Source: Schlesneria sp. DSM 10557
GTDB lineage: Bacteria > Planctomycetota > Planctomycetia > Planctomycetales > Planctomycetaceae
Assembly: GCF_041860085.1 (NCBI RefSeq)
Contig: NZ_CP124747.1
Coordinates: forward strand, 3,410,001 to 3,474,000
Direction: 5' to 3'
DNA: 64,000 nt
The first letter of the stretch is position 1; each line of letters begins with the position of its first letter. Positions 54,053-62,923 of the stretch are shown here, one piece after another. The notes under the pieces were generated by a model that saw only the letters and a list, made by a program, of their open reading frames with translations, had not been told where the DNA came from and made no database searches. Made by a program: the position numbers and the translations under genes.

Positions 54053-54847
54053 TCAATCACGCAAGAACCGGCGAATGGCCTGGTTGACCGCGACCGGGTT
54101 TTCCATGGGTGCCATATGTCCGGCATCCGGAATCTGTTCATAGCGCGCATTCGGAAGGGCCTCCGCCACGCTCTTCATCTCGGCGGCGGGAGTAATCAAG
54201 TCCTGCTCCCCGACAATGACCAGAGTTGGCAGATGCAAATTGGGAAGCATCCCTGTCATGTCCTCACGAATCGCCATCCCCCGGTGTGCCGCCGCGATCG
54301 CCACGGGCGAGGTCGCCATGACGGTACTGCGAACTTCGTCCACCAGAGCCGGTCGCTGCTGAGCCGACTGCGGCGCAAACAACTTTGGCATCATCGCCCA
54401 GACCACCGGCTCAGGTCCTTGCTTCGTCACAATATCGGCCATTTTCAAGCGGTTTGCAGCCGCTTCCGGAGCGTCGGCAGCAGCGCGCGTATCACACAGG
54501 ATAAGCCGACTGAGCCACCGTGGATGCCGCAGCGCGAATTGAAAAGCGATGTATCCTCCCATGGAAAGGCCGCAAAACGTGATTGGCCGGTCGGCGTTCA
54601 ATCCTTCGAGCAGGTCCGCCAGGTCATCCGCGAACTGAGCCATCGAAACAGAATACAGGTGCCCATCACTTCCCCCGAAACCACGCAGATCCGGAGCGAT
54701 GACACGATGAGTCTTCGAAAACTCGTCGATCTGAGCCTTCCACATGGTGTGATCCAGAGGAAACCCGTGGACCAGTAGCAGCACCGGCCCCGTCCCTTCG
54801 TCCGACACGCGATAGCGGACACCCGCAACGTCGATTGTTCTCAACAT
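54053..54847 (-). CDS. alpha/beta hydrolase
   Basis: ATG 54847 gives 264 residues. The oxyanion HGFPLDHTMW, the nucleophile elbow FCGLSMGGYIAFQFAL, the acid in VIVGEQDLITP and the histidine in PDAGHMAPMENP make a full Ser-Asp-His triad. It resembles the 3-oxoadipate enol-lactonase (PcaD-like) and haloperoxidase-like subfamily of cytoplasmic esterases. The substrate cannot be predicted. Confidence 0.9.
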   Translation of the reverse strand: MLRTIDVAGVRYRVSDEGTGPVLLLVHGFPLDHTMWKAQIDEFSKTHRVIAPDLRGFGGSDGHLYSVSMAQFADDLADLLEGLNADRPITFCGLSMGGYIAFQFALRHPRWLSRLILCDTRAAADAPEAAANRLKMADIVTKQGPEPVVWAMMPKLFAPQSAQQRPALVDEVRSTVMATSPVAIAAAHRGMAIREDMTGMLPNLHLPTLVIVGEQDLITPAAEMKSVAEALPNARYEQIPDAGHMAPMENPVAVNQAIRRFLRD

Positions 54848-55082
54848 GGTTCGAATTCCGACAACAATACCGTGAAGTGATCGACCAGCAGGCACCCCTT
54901 GCGGGTCGACTTGCCTCTTCCGCAAAGCACGACCGAACGTGCATAACCCGTTCCGGGAATCCCCCTGATACCGCCCAGGTCTCTGAGACTTATCAAACGA
55001 CGGGCCGCAGGGCGCAACACGTATCGAGCGAGGCCAGATACCGGTAACGCCCCGTCACCACGACGAAGCGATCTTCGCCCTG

Positions 55083-55400
55083 CTAAGGCTTTTCACTCAA
55101 ATCACATTGACACAGAAACTGACCACACCCGGGACAGCCCGAACCATATTTCTTGCGCACAGCGGCATCCAGATCCACCCCGGCGACGTTGGCAATCGTC
55201 GCCAGCCACGCCAGAACATCGGCGAATTCCAGAGCCAGTTCCTCGGGGGTCCCCTCACGCAAGGCAGAGGCGAGTTCCCCCACCTCTTCCATCAACCACA
55301 TAAACGTGCCGTCGACGCCCCGAGCCTCATCCTTCGATCCATACATCTTCTGGATCAGGGACTGAAGGTCCCGTAGCGTCAGTGGAGCTGCCTCTGTCAT
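55083..55400 (-). CDS. MazG-like nucleotide pyrophosphohydrolase
   Basis: The 105-residue product has the all-alpha MazG fold motifs MWLMEEVGELASALREG and LALEFADVLAWLATIANVAGVD, which supply the Glu and Asp Mg ligands (E-x-x-E, E-x-x-D). The tail KKYGSGCPGCGQFLCQCDLSEKP has four cysteines and could bind a metal. The family hydrolyses NTPs to NMP and PPi as a house-cleaning step. It starts three nt after the preceding gene stops, at the end of the GT2/mannonate dehydratase-like operon. Confidence 0.88.
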   Translation of the reverse strand: MTEAAPLTLRDLQSLIQKMYGSKDEARGVDGTFMWLMEEVGELASALREGTPEELALEFADVLAWLATIANVAGVDLDAAVRKKYGSGCPGCGQFLCQCDLSEKP

Positions 55401-55403
55401 CCC

Positions 55404-56363
55404 TTAACCCCGCTTTTCCGTAGCGTGCATCAAGCCGCGCATATAGCCGTAAGCGAACAGTCGCCCCAGCATGGTGTATCCCGGTTCCCCGTCATCTTCT
55501 CCGTAACATTGAGGGACATGATCCGGACGAATGGGGCCCGAGAAACCGATCTCCTGATAGGCCCGCATGGCCTCGGCCATATCCGTCGGACCGTTGTCAT
55601 GAAACGTTTCCGTGAACGATTCCCGGTTTCCTTTCACGTCGCGAAAGTGGACGTATTGAATATGGGAACCGAGTCGGCGAATCGTGGCGGGAATATCGAC
55701 CCCCATCGCGGCAAAGGTCCCCTGGCAGAAACAGATTGCATTCGAGGGACTCGGCACCAGGTCCACCAGACGTTCGAAATTTTCGACCGAATTCATGATT
55801 CGCCCCTTCCCCAGAAGTTCGGGAAGCGGGGGATCATCGGGATGCATACACATCGTCACCCCCGCCGCTTCCGCTGCGGGAACCAGCACGGTCAGGAAGT
55901 GCTTCAGGTTCTGCCACAACTGTTCGGTCGTGATCGGTTCGCTCGTGATGGTCGAGGCACTGGCGCTCAGTGACATCGCGCGGTGTACATCCTCAAGGTG
56001 AAAGCCGGTCACCTTCGCCCCGCCTCGTTCCGGCGCATCAAGAACCGTGCGGACCCAGTCAGTCCCTGCCATAAAGTTGTAACAGAGCCAGCGGATCCCC
56101 ACTTTCTGCATATTCGACATCAGTTGTTTCATGGCAGCGACTTCGGTGCCGTCGTCCTGTCCAATCTTCAACTTCTCGATCGGAAGATACCCTTCGATCG
56201 CTGCCAGGTTCATACCGAAATATTCGATTCGGTCACGCAGTCGCAGAAGCTCATCCAGATCGGTCCCGGGATACCGAGCCACCACGTCGGTGACGCCGCA
56301 CTGAGCGGCCAGAGTCAGATTTTCATCCGACATGGGAGTCAAGACTGTTGCCAGTCGCATCAT
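55404..56363 (-). CDS. mannonate dehydratase-like TIM-barrel protein (UxuA family)
   Basis: The 319-residue product starts at ATG 56363, overlapping the stop of the GT2 gene by one codon (ATGA). UxuA-type motifs are [49 protein letters not shown] and [10 protein letters not shown]. UxuA dehydrates D-mannonate in glucuronate breakdown; many planctomycete homologues are annotated this way or as xylose-isomerase-like. Its coupling to a glycosyltransferase and a MazG-type gene does not point to sugar catabolism, so the name is a family name. Confidence 0.85.
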   Translation of the reverse strand: MMRLATVLTPMSDENLTLAAQCGVTDVVARYPGTDLDELLRLRDRIEYFGMNLAAIEGYLPIEKLKIGQDDGTEVAAMKQLMSNMQKVGIRWLCYNFMAGTDWVRTVLDAPERGGAKVTGFHLEDVHRAMSLSASASTITSEPITTEQLWQNLKHFLTVLVPAAEAAGVTMCMHPDDPPLPELLGKGRIMNSVENFERLVDLVPSPSNAICFCQGTFAAMGVDIPATIRRLGSHIQYVHFRDVKGNRESFTETFHDNGPTDMAEAMRAYQEIGFSGPIRPDHVPQCYGEDDGEPGYTMLGRLFAYGYMRGLMHATEKRG

Positions 56364-57175
56364 TTCTTCGGGTCCTCAACGATGTTTCTGTGAACTTCCG
56401 GCGAAGAGACGGGATCGAACAGCGGGGAACGCCAGAGACCTGTCTTCCGCGCCCAGAACTTGCCGAGGACGCTCAGGGTCGCGAACCCGTATGTCACACT
56501 ACGGCGGAAGTTGATGCTGGAAGCCTCATCAAAGTAGCGAACAGGGACAGGAATATCTCCCAGCTTGAATCCGAAATGGACCGCCTGAGCCAGAAATTCG
56601 CTGTCGAATACAAAATCGTTCGAGTTGGTCTCGTAGGGAATCGTCTCCAGCACTTCGCGGCGATAGGCTCGAAATCCGCTGTGGAAATCCCCCAGATTCT
56701 GTCCCAGAGCAATGTTCTCAACCAGCGTCAAACACCGGTTGGCAATGTACTTCCACGGAGGCATCCCCCCCGACAAGGCCTCGCGCCGTGTCCGGATTCG
56801 CGAACCCATGATGAAGTCACAGATCCCCAACCGGATGAACTCGATCGCTGCAGGAATCACACGACTGTCGTATTGATAGTCAGGGTGAATCATCACGACG
56901 TAGTCAGCACCGTTGTCGAGAGCTCGTCGGTAACAAGTCTTCTGGTTGCCACCGTAACCCAGGTTCTTCTCATGGCGGATGACGGTCAGCCCCAGCCGCT
57001 CGGCAATCTCTACGGTGTTATCCGAACTGCAATCGTCGACGAGAATGATCTCATCAACGGACCCGGGCGGAATATCGGCGACCGTCCGCTCCAAAGTCCG
57101 CGCCGCATTGTAAGCGGGCATCACTGCAATCGTCTTTCCGGGCTTCTGAACAGTGAAAGGCAACGACTTCGACAA
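56360..57175 (-). CDS. family 2 glycosyltransferase (dolichyl-phosphate-sugar transferase-like)
   Basis: The frame starts at TTG 57175, with GGAAG seven nt upstream; 271 residues. GT2 motifs are [31 protein letters not shown] (the first DxD-type acid), [15 protein letters not shown] and [30 protein letters not shown] and [14 protein letters not shown] are typical of polyprenyl-phosphate mannose or glucose synthases. No C-terminal membrane helices are seen. It should transfer a sugar from a nucleotide donor to a lipid carrier or glycan. Confidence 0.9.
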   Translation of the reverse strand: MSKSLPFTVQKPGKTIAVMPAYNAARTLERTVADIPPGSVDEIILVDDCSSDNTVEIAERLGLTVIRHEKNLGYGGNQKTCYRRALDNGADYVVMIHPDYQYDSRVIPAAIEFIRLGICDFIMGSRIRTRREALSGGMPPWKYIANRCLTLVENIALGQNLGDFHSGFRAYRREVLETIPYETNSNDFVFDSEFLAQAVHFGFKLGDIPVPVRYFDEASSINFRRSVTYGFATLSVLGKFWARKTGLWRSPLFDPVSSPEVHRNIVEDPKK

Positions 57176-57344
57176 AGCTCAACTTCCCGGAAAGAACCGC
57201 GTGTAAACCTGATCCAGATATCACCCAAGCAACCACTTGAGCAAGATTATGGCATTATGAGCCCGCCAGACGCCACGGTCGACCGCCAGGAGTCACCGAT
57301 TTCGGTGCCCAGCAGGCAAGAAATGCAGCCCGACATCGAAATGG

Positions 57345-57370
57345 GCACAGCCCCGCTGTTCCGGCTGTGC
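57345..57370. other. hairpin in the 465-nt divergent gap before the PEP-CTERM gene
   Basis: GCACAGCC (57345-57352) pairs perfectly with GGCTGTGC (57363-57370); TCTTCATCTTT follows. This divergent gap (57176-57640) carries no gene I can support. The hairpin may end a small RNA or be part of a 5' leader. Confidence 0.35.
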
Positions 57371-57640
57371 TCTTCATCTTTCGCTCAAACTGAACGGCAT
57401 CGATGGGATCAGAAATCCGAGGAACTTTTTGAGCATTTCTGTAAGTAAGTGGAAAAGGAACCGAGGTCTTACTACGAACCACAACGTATTCTAAAACACA
57501 ACACACCGCAGCGAATTGACTCATTTCGAAACCAATGTAAAACAATCATCCAGTAAAATGCGCCTCAAGAGCTGATTGCGACTCCTAGCGCGCAAGCAAA
57601 AATGCTCGTGACTCCAGGCCCCTTTCAGAAAGACTCTTTC

Positions 57641-58384
57641 ATGAAGCTCCTGCCTCGATCCAGCTATCTCCTTGCGGCCGTGACGCTCCTCGGACTTTTC
57701 GGCGGGCAGTCTGCCTCGGCAGGAATCTTCACGATTGACTTCGACAACCTTCCGACGCTCGGCCCCACCACACAGCAGCAGTCGCTTGCGGACGCCAACG
57801 GAGGGAGCAGCACAATCGATGGTGTCACTTTCGCGAGCAACTTCGGCGTGGCGGGAAGCGAGTACCGGGTCGGCGGTGCGGCGCCGAACCCAACCTTCGG
57901 AATTCCACACTCCGGAGACTACTTCCTCATCAACGGCAACACCCCCAACAACGACCTCCTCATCAGCACCACCAGCGTCCTGCTTGAGGCCTGGTTTGGC
58001 CGCGTTGAGTACTATGGCTACGGAGGGGGTGCCATCTCGGTTACCGTGACCGCATTCGGCGCGGGGGGCGATCTGGGTTCTGAATCGATCAACCTTCCCG
58101 ATACCAACCCGTACACAGGCAATCTGCCAGCCCCCAACGACGGCATCGGCAACGGGCTTGCCGACCCCATGCTACGACTCGACACGAGCAGCTTCCTCAG
58201 CCTGGTCGGCATCACGGGCTATCGCATCAGTCGCGTAGACCCCGAGCCCTTGAATGGAAACTGGGCCGCCGACGACTTCACCTTCTCAACCACGTCAGCC
58301 GTCCCCGAACCCAGCACATTGACCGGCTTCGGCATCGGACTCGTCGCGCTGGGGTATTACCGCCGACGCAGCCTTACCCGTTAA
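57641..58384 (+). CDS. PEP-CTERM sorting-domain exported protein
   Basis: ATG 57641 gives 247 residues. An N-terminal signal (LLPRSSYLLAAVTLLGLFGG, then QSASA) and a C-terminal AVPEPSTLTGFGIGLVALGY followed by RRR form the PEP-CTERM tripartite tail recognised by exosortase. The middle, rich in Gly, Asn, Ser and Thr with NFGVAGSEYRVGG and YYGYGGGAISVTV, is a beta-sandwich of the usual PEP-CTERM type. It is likely a surface or EPS-associated protein. No exosortase gene is in the window. Confidence 0.93.
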   Translation: MKLLPRSSYLLAAVTLLGLFGGQSASAGIFTIDFDNLPTLGPTTQQQSLADANGGSSTIDGVTFASNFGVAGSEYRVGGAAPNPTFGIPHSGDYFLINGNTPNNDLLISTTSVLLEAWFGRVEYYGYGGGAISVTVTAFGAGGDLGSESINLPDTNPYTGNLPAPNDGIGNGLADPMLRLDTSSFLSLVGITGYRISRVDPEPLNGNWAADDFTFSTTSAVPEPSTLTGFGIGLVALGYYRRRSLTR

Positions 58385-58405
58385 ACCACGCAGGGCCGGC
58401 AATCA

Positions 58406-58451
58406 CCCCGCTCGTCGCACGGCATCTCTGACCATAGCCGCGCGAGCGGGG
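58406..58451. terminator. hairpin between the PEP-CTERM and sulfatase-like genes
   Basis: CCCCGCTCG (58406-58414) pairs with CGAGCGGGG (58443-58451) around a 28-nt loop that can fold further. It lies in the convergent gap; no T-run. Confidence 0.5.
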
Positions 58452-58547
58452 CACTTCCGGGGAGAGACACTGAAAAGCGTGGAAACGGGCTCCTGAACGA
58501 GCCCCACCGGGAGCAGATGATTGACGTTGCCGCTGCCGGAGTGGGCG

Positions 58548-59744
58548 TCAGCTTGGCCTGCCCAAGCGAGTCAGCAGCTCTGCGACAACTTCCGACTGCT
58601 GTGAAGAAATGTCATTGATGTCCCACAAGTCTTCAGGCTTAACATACAGCGCGACGCGCGAAGAGGCACCTTCCTCGACAGATTCATTACCCTGCTCATC
58701 ACCCTGCTGACCAACATGCCGCTGAGAAATGCAGAGCCATTCTGGTGTTCTCACCGCGACCAAGTCGGCGCCGTCTCCATATGCCAGATCTTCACGAGGT
58801 GGAACCTCATCCAGCACCTCACGCAACCAACTTTGCCCGGCGAGCTGAATCGAGGAAGGATCCTGGGGAACCTGAAACCAGTCGAGCAGTGTCGGCATCA
58901 GATCGCAGGTTTGCACCAGCCGATCTGATCGAACGCAGATCAGATCACCGAACCGGGGATCCCGCTGCACACGTAGAACGAGAGGGGTCCGCGCAACCTG
59001 ATCGCCGAGCACCTCTGCCAGCGACTGCGATGCATTCGCGCGGGATGCGCGAACGGGCTTCCAGATGGCCCCCTTCGCAGCCATGACAATCACAAGCATC
59101 GGCTCGCTGGAAGCCTGCTCATCGAGATGCTTCAGCAGCTCACCCAGCCAATGATCCATCAGCGAGACGGATCCCGCGTAGACGGCCGGGTGACACGCGC
59201 GCTCGGCATCCGTCAGCTCCGCCGTCTGCTGCCCTCGTTCGTCGAAGTCTTCGAAATACAGGGCATCAAACCCTTCGGGTGGTGCACCGGGCCCGGGCGC
59301 GTGCAGCCACAGCAACTCATGAGCGTGCGCATCCTCGCCATCTGCTCTCTCTGTGATTGCCTGCTTCACAACTTCGGCAAACGGTGTCTGGTCGGGCTTC
59401 GCATCGAAGCCTTCGCGGCCATCGACGTGCTGCATCCCGTCAAACTGAAAGTGACGCTGCCAATCCTGCACCGCCCCGGCGGCAATTAGACGCGAGCGAA
59501 TCCCGTTCGCTCGCAGCAGAGCCCCCAGGCAGGGGGAGGGACTGGCGTCATTCGCCCGCATCGCGGGTCGACCGGTGGCCCAGGCGAGGCCTGCGAGAGA
59601 GCTCACGGTATCGACGAAGTGATTGTCGAAAACAGCTCCTGTCGCGGCGAGTCGATCCCAGTTCGGCGTCTCGATCCACTCGTTACCAAAGCACCCCAAC
59701 GAGGTGGCGGCCAGTGAGTCAAAGGAAACGATGACAGCCTGCAT
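58548..59744 (-). CDS. sulfatase/phosphatase-fold protein lacking the catalytic formylglycine site
   Basis: From ATG 59744 the product has 398 residues. AVIVSFDSLAATSLGCFGNEW and ETPNWDRLAATGAVFDNHF match the N-terminus of arylsulfatases (usually DDLGxGDLGCYG and TPNLDRLA). The expected C/S-x-P-x-R site reads VSSLAGLAWATGRPAM, so the residue converted to formylglycine is missing, and the later metal-ligand region reads VIVMAAKGAIWKP without the usual histidine. There is no signal peptide. Degenerate sulfatases of this kind are common in planctomycetes. A binding or regulatory role, or another phosphatase-type reaction, are possible. Confidence 0.72.
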   Translation of the reverse strand: MQAVIVSFDSLAATSLGCFGNEWIETPNWDRLAATGAVFDNHFVDTVSSLAGLAWATGRPAMRANDASPSPCLGALLRANGIRSRLIAAGAVQDWQRHFQFDGMQHVDGREGFDAKPDQTPFAEVVKQAITERADGEDAHAHELLWLHAPGPGAPPEGFDALYFEDFDERGQQTAELTDAERACHPAVYAGSVSLMDHWLGELLKHLDEQASSEPMLVIVMAAKGAIWKPVRASRANASQSLAEVLGDQVARTPLVLRVQRDPRFGDLICVRSDRLVQTCDLMPTLLDWFQVPQDPSSIQLAGQSWLREVLDEVPPREDLAYGDGADLVAVRTPEWLCISQRHVGQQGDEQGNESVEEGASSRVALYVKPEDLWDINDISSQQSEVVAELLTRLGRPS

Positions 59745-59864
59745 CGCGACGATACGTCCCTTCGGACGAGAAGGAAATCCAAGGAAAGAGACCACCGTGT
59801 AAATCATCAGCGACTGATGAACTCACAACGCTGATCCACTTCCCCCCGATTCCGTTTTATAGGT

Positions 59865-60134
59865 TCAAGGCGACCGCAGTGCTCGACGCCACTGAGGGCT
59901 GACCAGGATCCGTTCAATTTGCATTTCGTGAAGTTGATCGAACCAGGTCCCATCGAATTCGAAAACTTCGTACATTCGTTGTGACTGGTCGAAGCGAGGA
60001 TCTGTCGTGCCTCCTCCTTCATCCATCCCTGCAAACTGACTGGGTACAATTAAAACCCAGGTTCGGTCTCCGGCTCGCTCCCAGGTAGGTTTCGTCCAAC
60101 GAAAACCGACGTCCTGCAAATCTGCCTGTAACAT
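59865..60134 (-). CDS. small hypothetical protein
   Basis: AAGGAGG seven nt before ATG 60134 is one of the best ribosome sites in the window and fixes the start (89 residues), although the frame is open to 60257. It is rich in Trp, Arg, Asp and Gln (VGFRWTKPTWERAGDRTWVL, EIQIERILVSP-like EMQIERILVSPQWRRAL). No membrane segment. I do not recognise it. Confidence 0.65.
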   Translation of the reverse strand: MLQADLQDVGFRWTKPTWERAGDRTWVLIVPSQFAGMDEGGGTTDPRFDQSQRMYEVFEFDGTWFDQLHEMQIERILVSPQWRRALRSP

Positions 60135-60284
60135 GCAACGGCCTCCTTGCCAGTCAACACGGTTCCATCCGCCTCGCGGATTATTCAATGGCCTGTGCAG
60201 TTGGTCAAGCGACTGTCGACAAGTTATTATCGAGATTCCTCTGTAGTCCTTCCTCATTCAACCTCGTTACGTTGGGATTAAGTC

Positions 60285-60638
60285 ATGATCCCGCTGCCAT
60301 TACTCCCTCCAAAATCGTGCGAGGGATGCGGGTTGTGCTGTGAAGGGATTGGATCGCCGGTCGTTCTCTATGCCTCTCGTCCGGGGCTTCCCTCCCCCCA
60401 TCCATTTCGACCACCCAACCTCCCCGCGCCTCTCATCGACGAAATCAACGAACACTTTGCAGGGCTGACGCGTGGCCAGGAGCCGCAGTCGAGGTGCCTC
60501 TGGTTCGACCCCGTTCAGCGGGCCTGCTCGCACTATGAATACCGACCGCAAATCTGTCGGGACTATGAACTGGGTGGTCGTGCCTGCCTGCAGCGGCGAC
60601 GCGATGAACTGATGTCGGCTCAAGAAAAAGACGATTAG
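60285..60638 (+). CDS. YkgJ family cysteine-cluster protein
   Basis: The 117-residue protein has the cluster CEGCGLCCEGIGSP near its N-terminus and RCLWFDPVQRACSHYEYRPQICRDYELG later, the YkgJ/UPF0153 pattern (CxxCxxCC ... C..C..Y..RP..CR.F). The cysteines probably bind zinc or an Fe-S cluster. The function of the family is unknown. It converges with arfB, the stop codons overlapping by four nt. Confidence 0.9.
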   Translation: MIPLPLLPPKSCEGCGLCCEGIGSPVVLYASRPGLPSPHPFRPPNLPAPLIDEINEHFAGLTRGQEPQSRCLWFDPVQRACSHYEYRPQICRDYELGGRACLQRRRDELMSAQEKDD

Positions 60639-61081
60639 GGGCCGTCAATTCTCGGTGGTCGGCGACGCTCTTTGACGAGGGATCGATCCCTTTTCGCTGC
60701 GACGCGTCGGCGTTTGGACGCCTTTGTCGGTTTCACCGGCCGACGGGGCTTGGGGGCGATGGCGATGGAAGCCAGCAGTGCGTGCAGCTTCTCCAGACAG
60801 TCGGCGACATTCTTCGGCTGATCGCGGTAACGCTCACTGCTGAGAATGAAATCCCCTTCGGTGGTCAGCCTGCTGCGGTAAGCGGCGATAAACCGTTCGC
60901 GCACATCAGCGGGCAACGATTCTGAACACTGAAAGCTCCATCGCATGATCACTTTGGAGTTCACTTTGTTGACGTTCTGTCCTCCGGGCCCCGAACTGCG
61001 CGCCGTCGACCACGAGAACTCGCGGCACGAAACGCGAATTCGAGGACTTACATCGAGAACATCAGCATCGGAAGGAAACAT
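60635..61081 (-). CDS. arfB: peptidyl-tRNA hydrolase / ribosome rescue factor ArfB (YaeJ-like)
   Basis: ATG 61081 gives 148 residues, the normal ArfB size; the frame is open to 61372 but that part does not look like protein. The catalytic GGQ loop is ARSSGPGGQNVNKVNSKV. The tail is strongly basic (KPRRPVKPTKASKRRRVAAK), as needed to enter the empty mRNA channel of stalled ribosomes. It hydrolyses peptidyl-tRNA on non-stop ribosomes, without a release-factor codon domain. Confidence 0.95.
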   Translation of the reverse strand: MFPSDADVLDVSPRIRVSCREFSWSTARSSGPGGQNVNKVNSKVIMRWSFQCSESLPADVRERFIAAYRSRLTTEGDFILSSERYRDQPKNVADCLEKLHALLASIAIAPKPRRPVKPTKASKRRRVAAKRDRSLVKERRRPPRIDGP

Positions 61082-61395
61082 GGTGATTCGATTATACGCG
61101 ATACCGCCGACGGAAGCGGAACATTTTTCAGCTTCGACGAGCGCCTGCGCCCGCACTTGGGGCAGACCTGAGCTGTTCACCTGTGGCAGTCCGCCATGCG
61201 CCAACGCGACGGAGGGAATGCAATACTCCTGCGCGCGAAGGCACAAGAGACATCGCGAACGGGATTGTCCCCGCCTGCAGGCGGTCGCCTTGTCACTCTC
61301 CCATCCGTCGGGACCGGGATGAGACACCCGCACGCGGATTTGGTTCGCGGCTTCAGGTGCTTCTTTGCGCACTCACTTCCGGGCCGAGCCAGAGT

Positions 61396-62223
61396 TTACG
61401 CCGCGATCGTCGAGCGGGTGATTTCGGAATGGACCCCTTCGATCTGATCGGCAGTGATCTGCTGCATCTGGTTGGCATACCCGACCAGCAACGCAAAATC
61501 GCAAAGGCGGTTAATCCGTCGGGGAATTCCCCCTGTGAGCTCAAAAATGCATCTCAGTGCCGAATCATCAAAGATCGGTTCTTCCCGTCCGACGGCCTGA
61601 AGCCGGCGCAGGATATACTGGGTCGTTTCCTCTTCCGACAGTGCCTGCAGCAGACAATGAAATGCGATCCGTTCCGAAATCTGATTGGACATCTGCAGTG
61701 TCCCGATCAGTTCGGGCTGCCCCGACAGGATGAGCGAGAAATTCGATCGACCCGGTTGCTGGAAGTTCATCAACTGATGCAATGTCTGGAACACGCGGCG
61801 ATCTTCGATCAGATGAGCGTCATCGATCATGATCACGGGAGAGCGTCCCGCTTCCGTCAGTTCCTGCAGTCGACGCCCGAATGAACGCAGCAGGACATCC
61901 AGTCCGGGTATACCCATGGATGTGCTGAGTTCGGCACCACCAAGCTCATGAGTGATCATTGCCACCAGTTCATGGGGTGCCAACTGCGGGTACACGACCT
62001 GAACCACTGGAACGCCGCTGGGAACCTGCTGGCGAACCAGCTCCAGTACGTGCGTCTTGCCCGTGCCACTCGCACCGACCAGAGCGGCAGCCCCTTTGCC
62101 ATGCTCGGTCAGATAGTTTAGCTTCACAATCGCTTCTTTATGAAGCCGACCGGCGTAGAAGGACTCGGACCTTCGGTCATGATCGAAGGGAGCGTTTTCG
62201 AGGTTCCAGTATCGTTCGTACAT
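61396..62223 (-). CDS. ExeA-like AAA ATPase
   Basis: ATG 62223 with AAGGA seven nt upstream; 275 residues. It starts MYERYWNLENAPFDHDRRSE, the ExeA/GspA-type opening, with Walker A ALVGASGTGKTHVLELV and Walker B PVIMIDDAHLI. ILSGQPEL and GGIPRRINRLCDFALL are the sensor blocks. Unlike ExeA it has no C-terminal membrane or peptidoglycan-binding domain. The membrane protein 36 nt upstream (62260-62745) may be its partner. The ATPase could drive assembly of an envelope complex, but no secretion gene is near. Confidence 0.9.
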   Translation of the reverse strand: MYERYWNLENAPFDHDRRSESFYAGRLHKEAIVKLNYLTEHGKGAAALVGASGTGKTHVLELVRQQVPSGVPVVQVVYPQLAPHELVAMITHELGGAELSTSMGIPGLDVLLRSFGRRLQELTEAGRSPVIMIDDAHLIEDRRVFQTLHQLMNFQQPGRSNFSLILSGQPELIGTLQMSNQISERIAFHCLLQALSEEETTQYILRRLQAVGREEPIFDDSALRCIFELTGGIPRRINRLCDFALLVGYANQMQQITADQIEGVHSEITRSTIAA

Positions 62224-62259
62224 TGCGGCGTCCTTGCCTCTCCGTTTGCGGTCGTGTCG

Positions 62260-62745
62260 TCACCGCTGGACCGAAGCATCGGGCTTATCCGCGATCTGCT
62301 CGGGCACAGTTGAGTCGCTGTTGGATTCCATGGGCTCGATTTTACCGATCAGCCACACTCCCGAAAAGCTCCGTTTTTGAACATTGGAACCGGAGCTCTC
62401 GGCCGTCTCTTGACCGCTCTTCCGCTTTGCACCGCCACGACTCGGCTTTTTGGAGCTGGCGAGCTGCACCTCAAAACGTTTGGGATTGTTGAACCCCGGG
62501 CTGCCAAAGTTCATGTCGTCCAGATCGGCAATCGAGTCATTACTCTCGACCAGGGCGGCAGCAGACCAGAGATGCGTCGCCCCCCAGGCACCTGCAACAA
62601 ACACCACCAGGCCAACGATACCCATCGCGACCCGCCACGGACGTTTTCCTTTTTTGCGGTGACTGGATGACCGCACTGCCGGAATGTCCGATTTGGACGA
62701 CTTGGACACTGGCATGCGGATCGTGGTCTGATCTGATTCGCTCAT
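62260..62745 (-). CDS. single-pass membrane protein, probable partner of the ExeA-like ATPase
   Basis: The 161-residue protein has a Ser/Lys-rich, basic cytoplasmic start (KSSKSDIPAVRSSSHRKKGK), one transmembrane helix (VAMGIVGLVVFVAGAWGATHLW) and a low-complexity outer part rich in Ser, Lys and Gly (SSKKPSRGGAKRKSGQETAE). No domain is recognised. Position and orientation, directly upstream of the ATPase gene, suggest that the two are made together. Confidence 0.7.
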   Translation of the reverse strand: MSESDQTTIRMPVSKSSKSDIPAVRSSSHRKKGKRPWRVAMGIVGLVVFVAGAWGATHLWSAAALVESNDSIADLDDMNFGSPGFNNPKRFEVQLASSKKPSRGGAKRKSGQETAESSGSNVQKRSFSGVWLIGKIEPMESNSDSTVPEQIADKPDASVQR

Positions 62746-62923
62746 GGCGGCCCCAGTTTTACACCGACGAGAGTCTCGTCACCTGAACCACCCGTTTCCA
62801 TTCCGAAGTGGCATGCAAAGGCGCACGGACGAACCGCTCGCGGATCGCTCAAGTCAGGTATCGTCCGCAACCGTCGTCAACTTGAAACAACTTCACCGTC
62901 TGGATCCGGTCGTGGTCCCGACT

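Noticed and set aside
54847..54860. GGTTCGAATTCC resembling a tRNA T-loop
   Set aside because: The flanks cannot form a T-stem, acceptor stem or anticodon arm; it lies at the start of the hydrolase gene.
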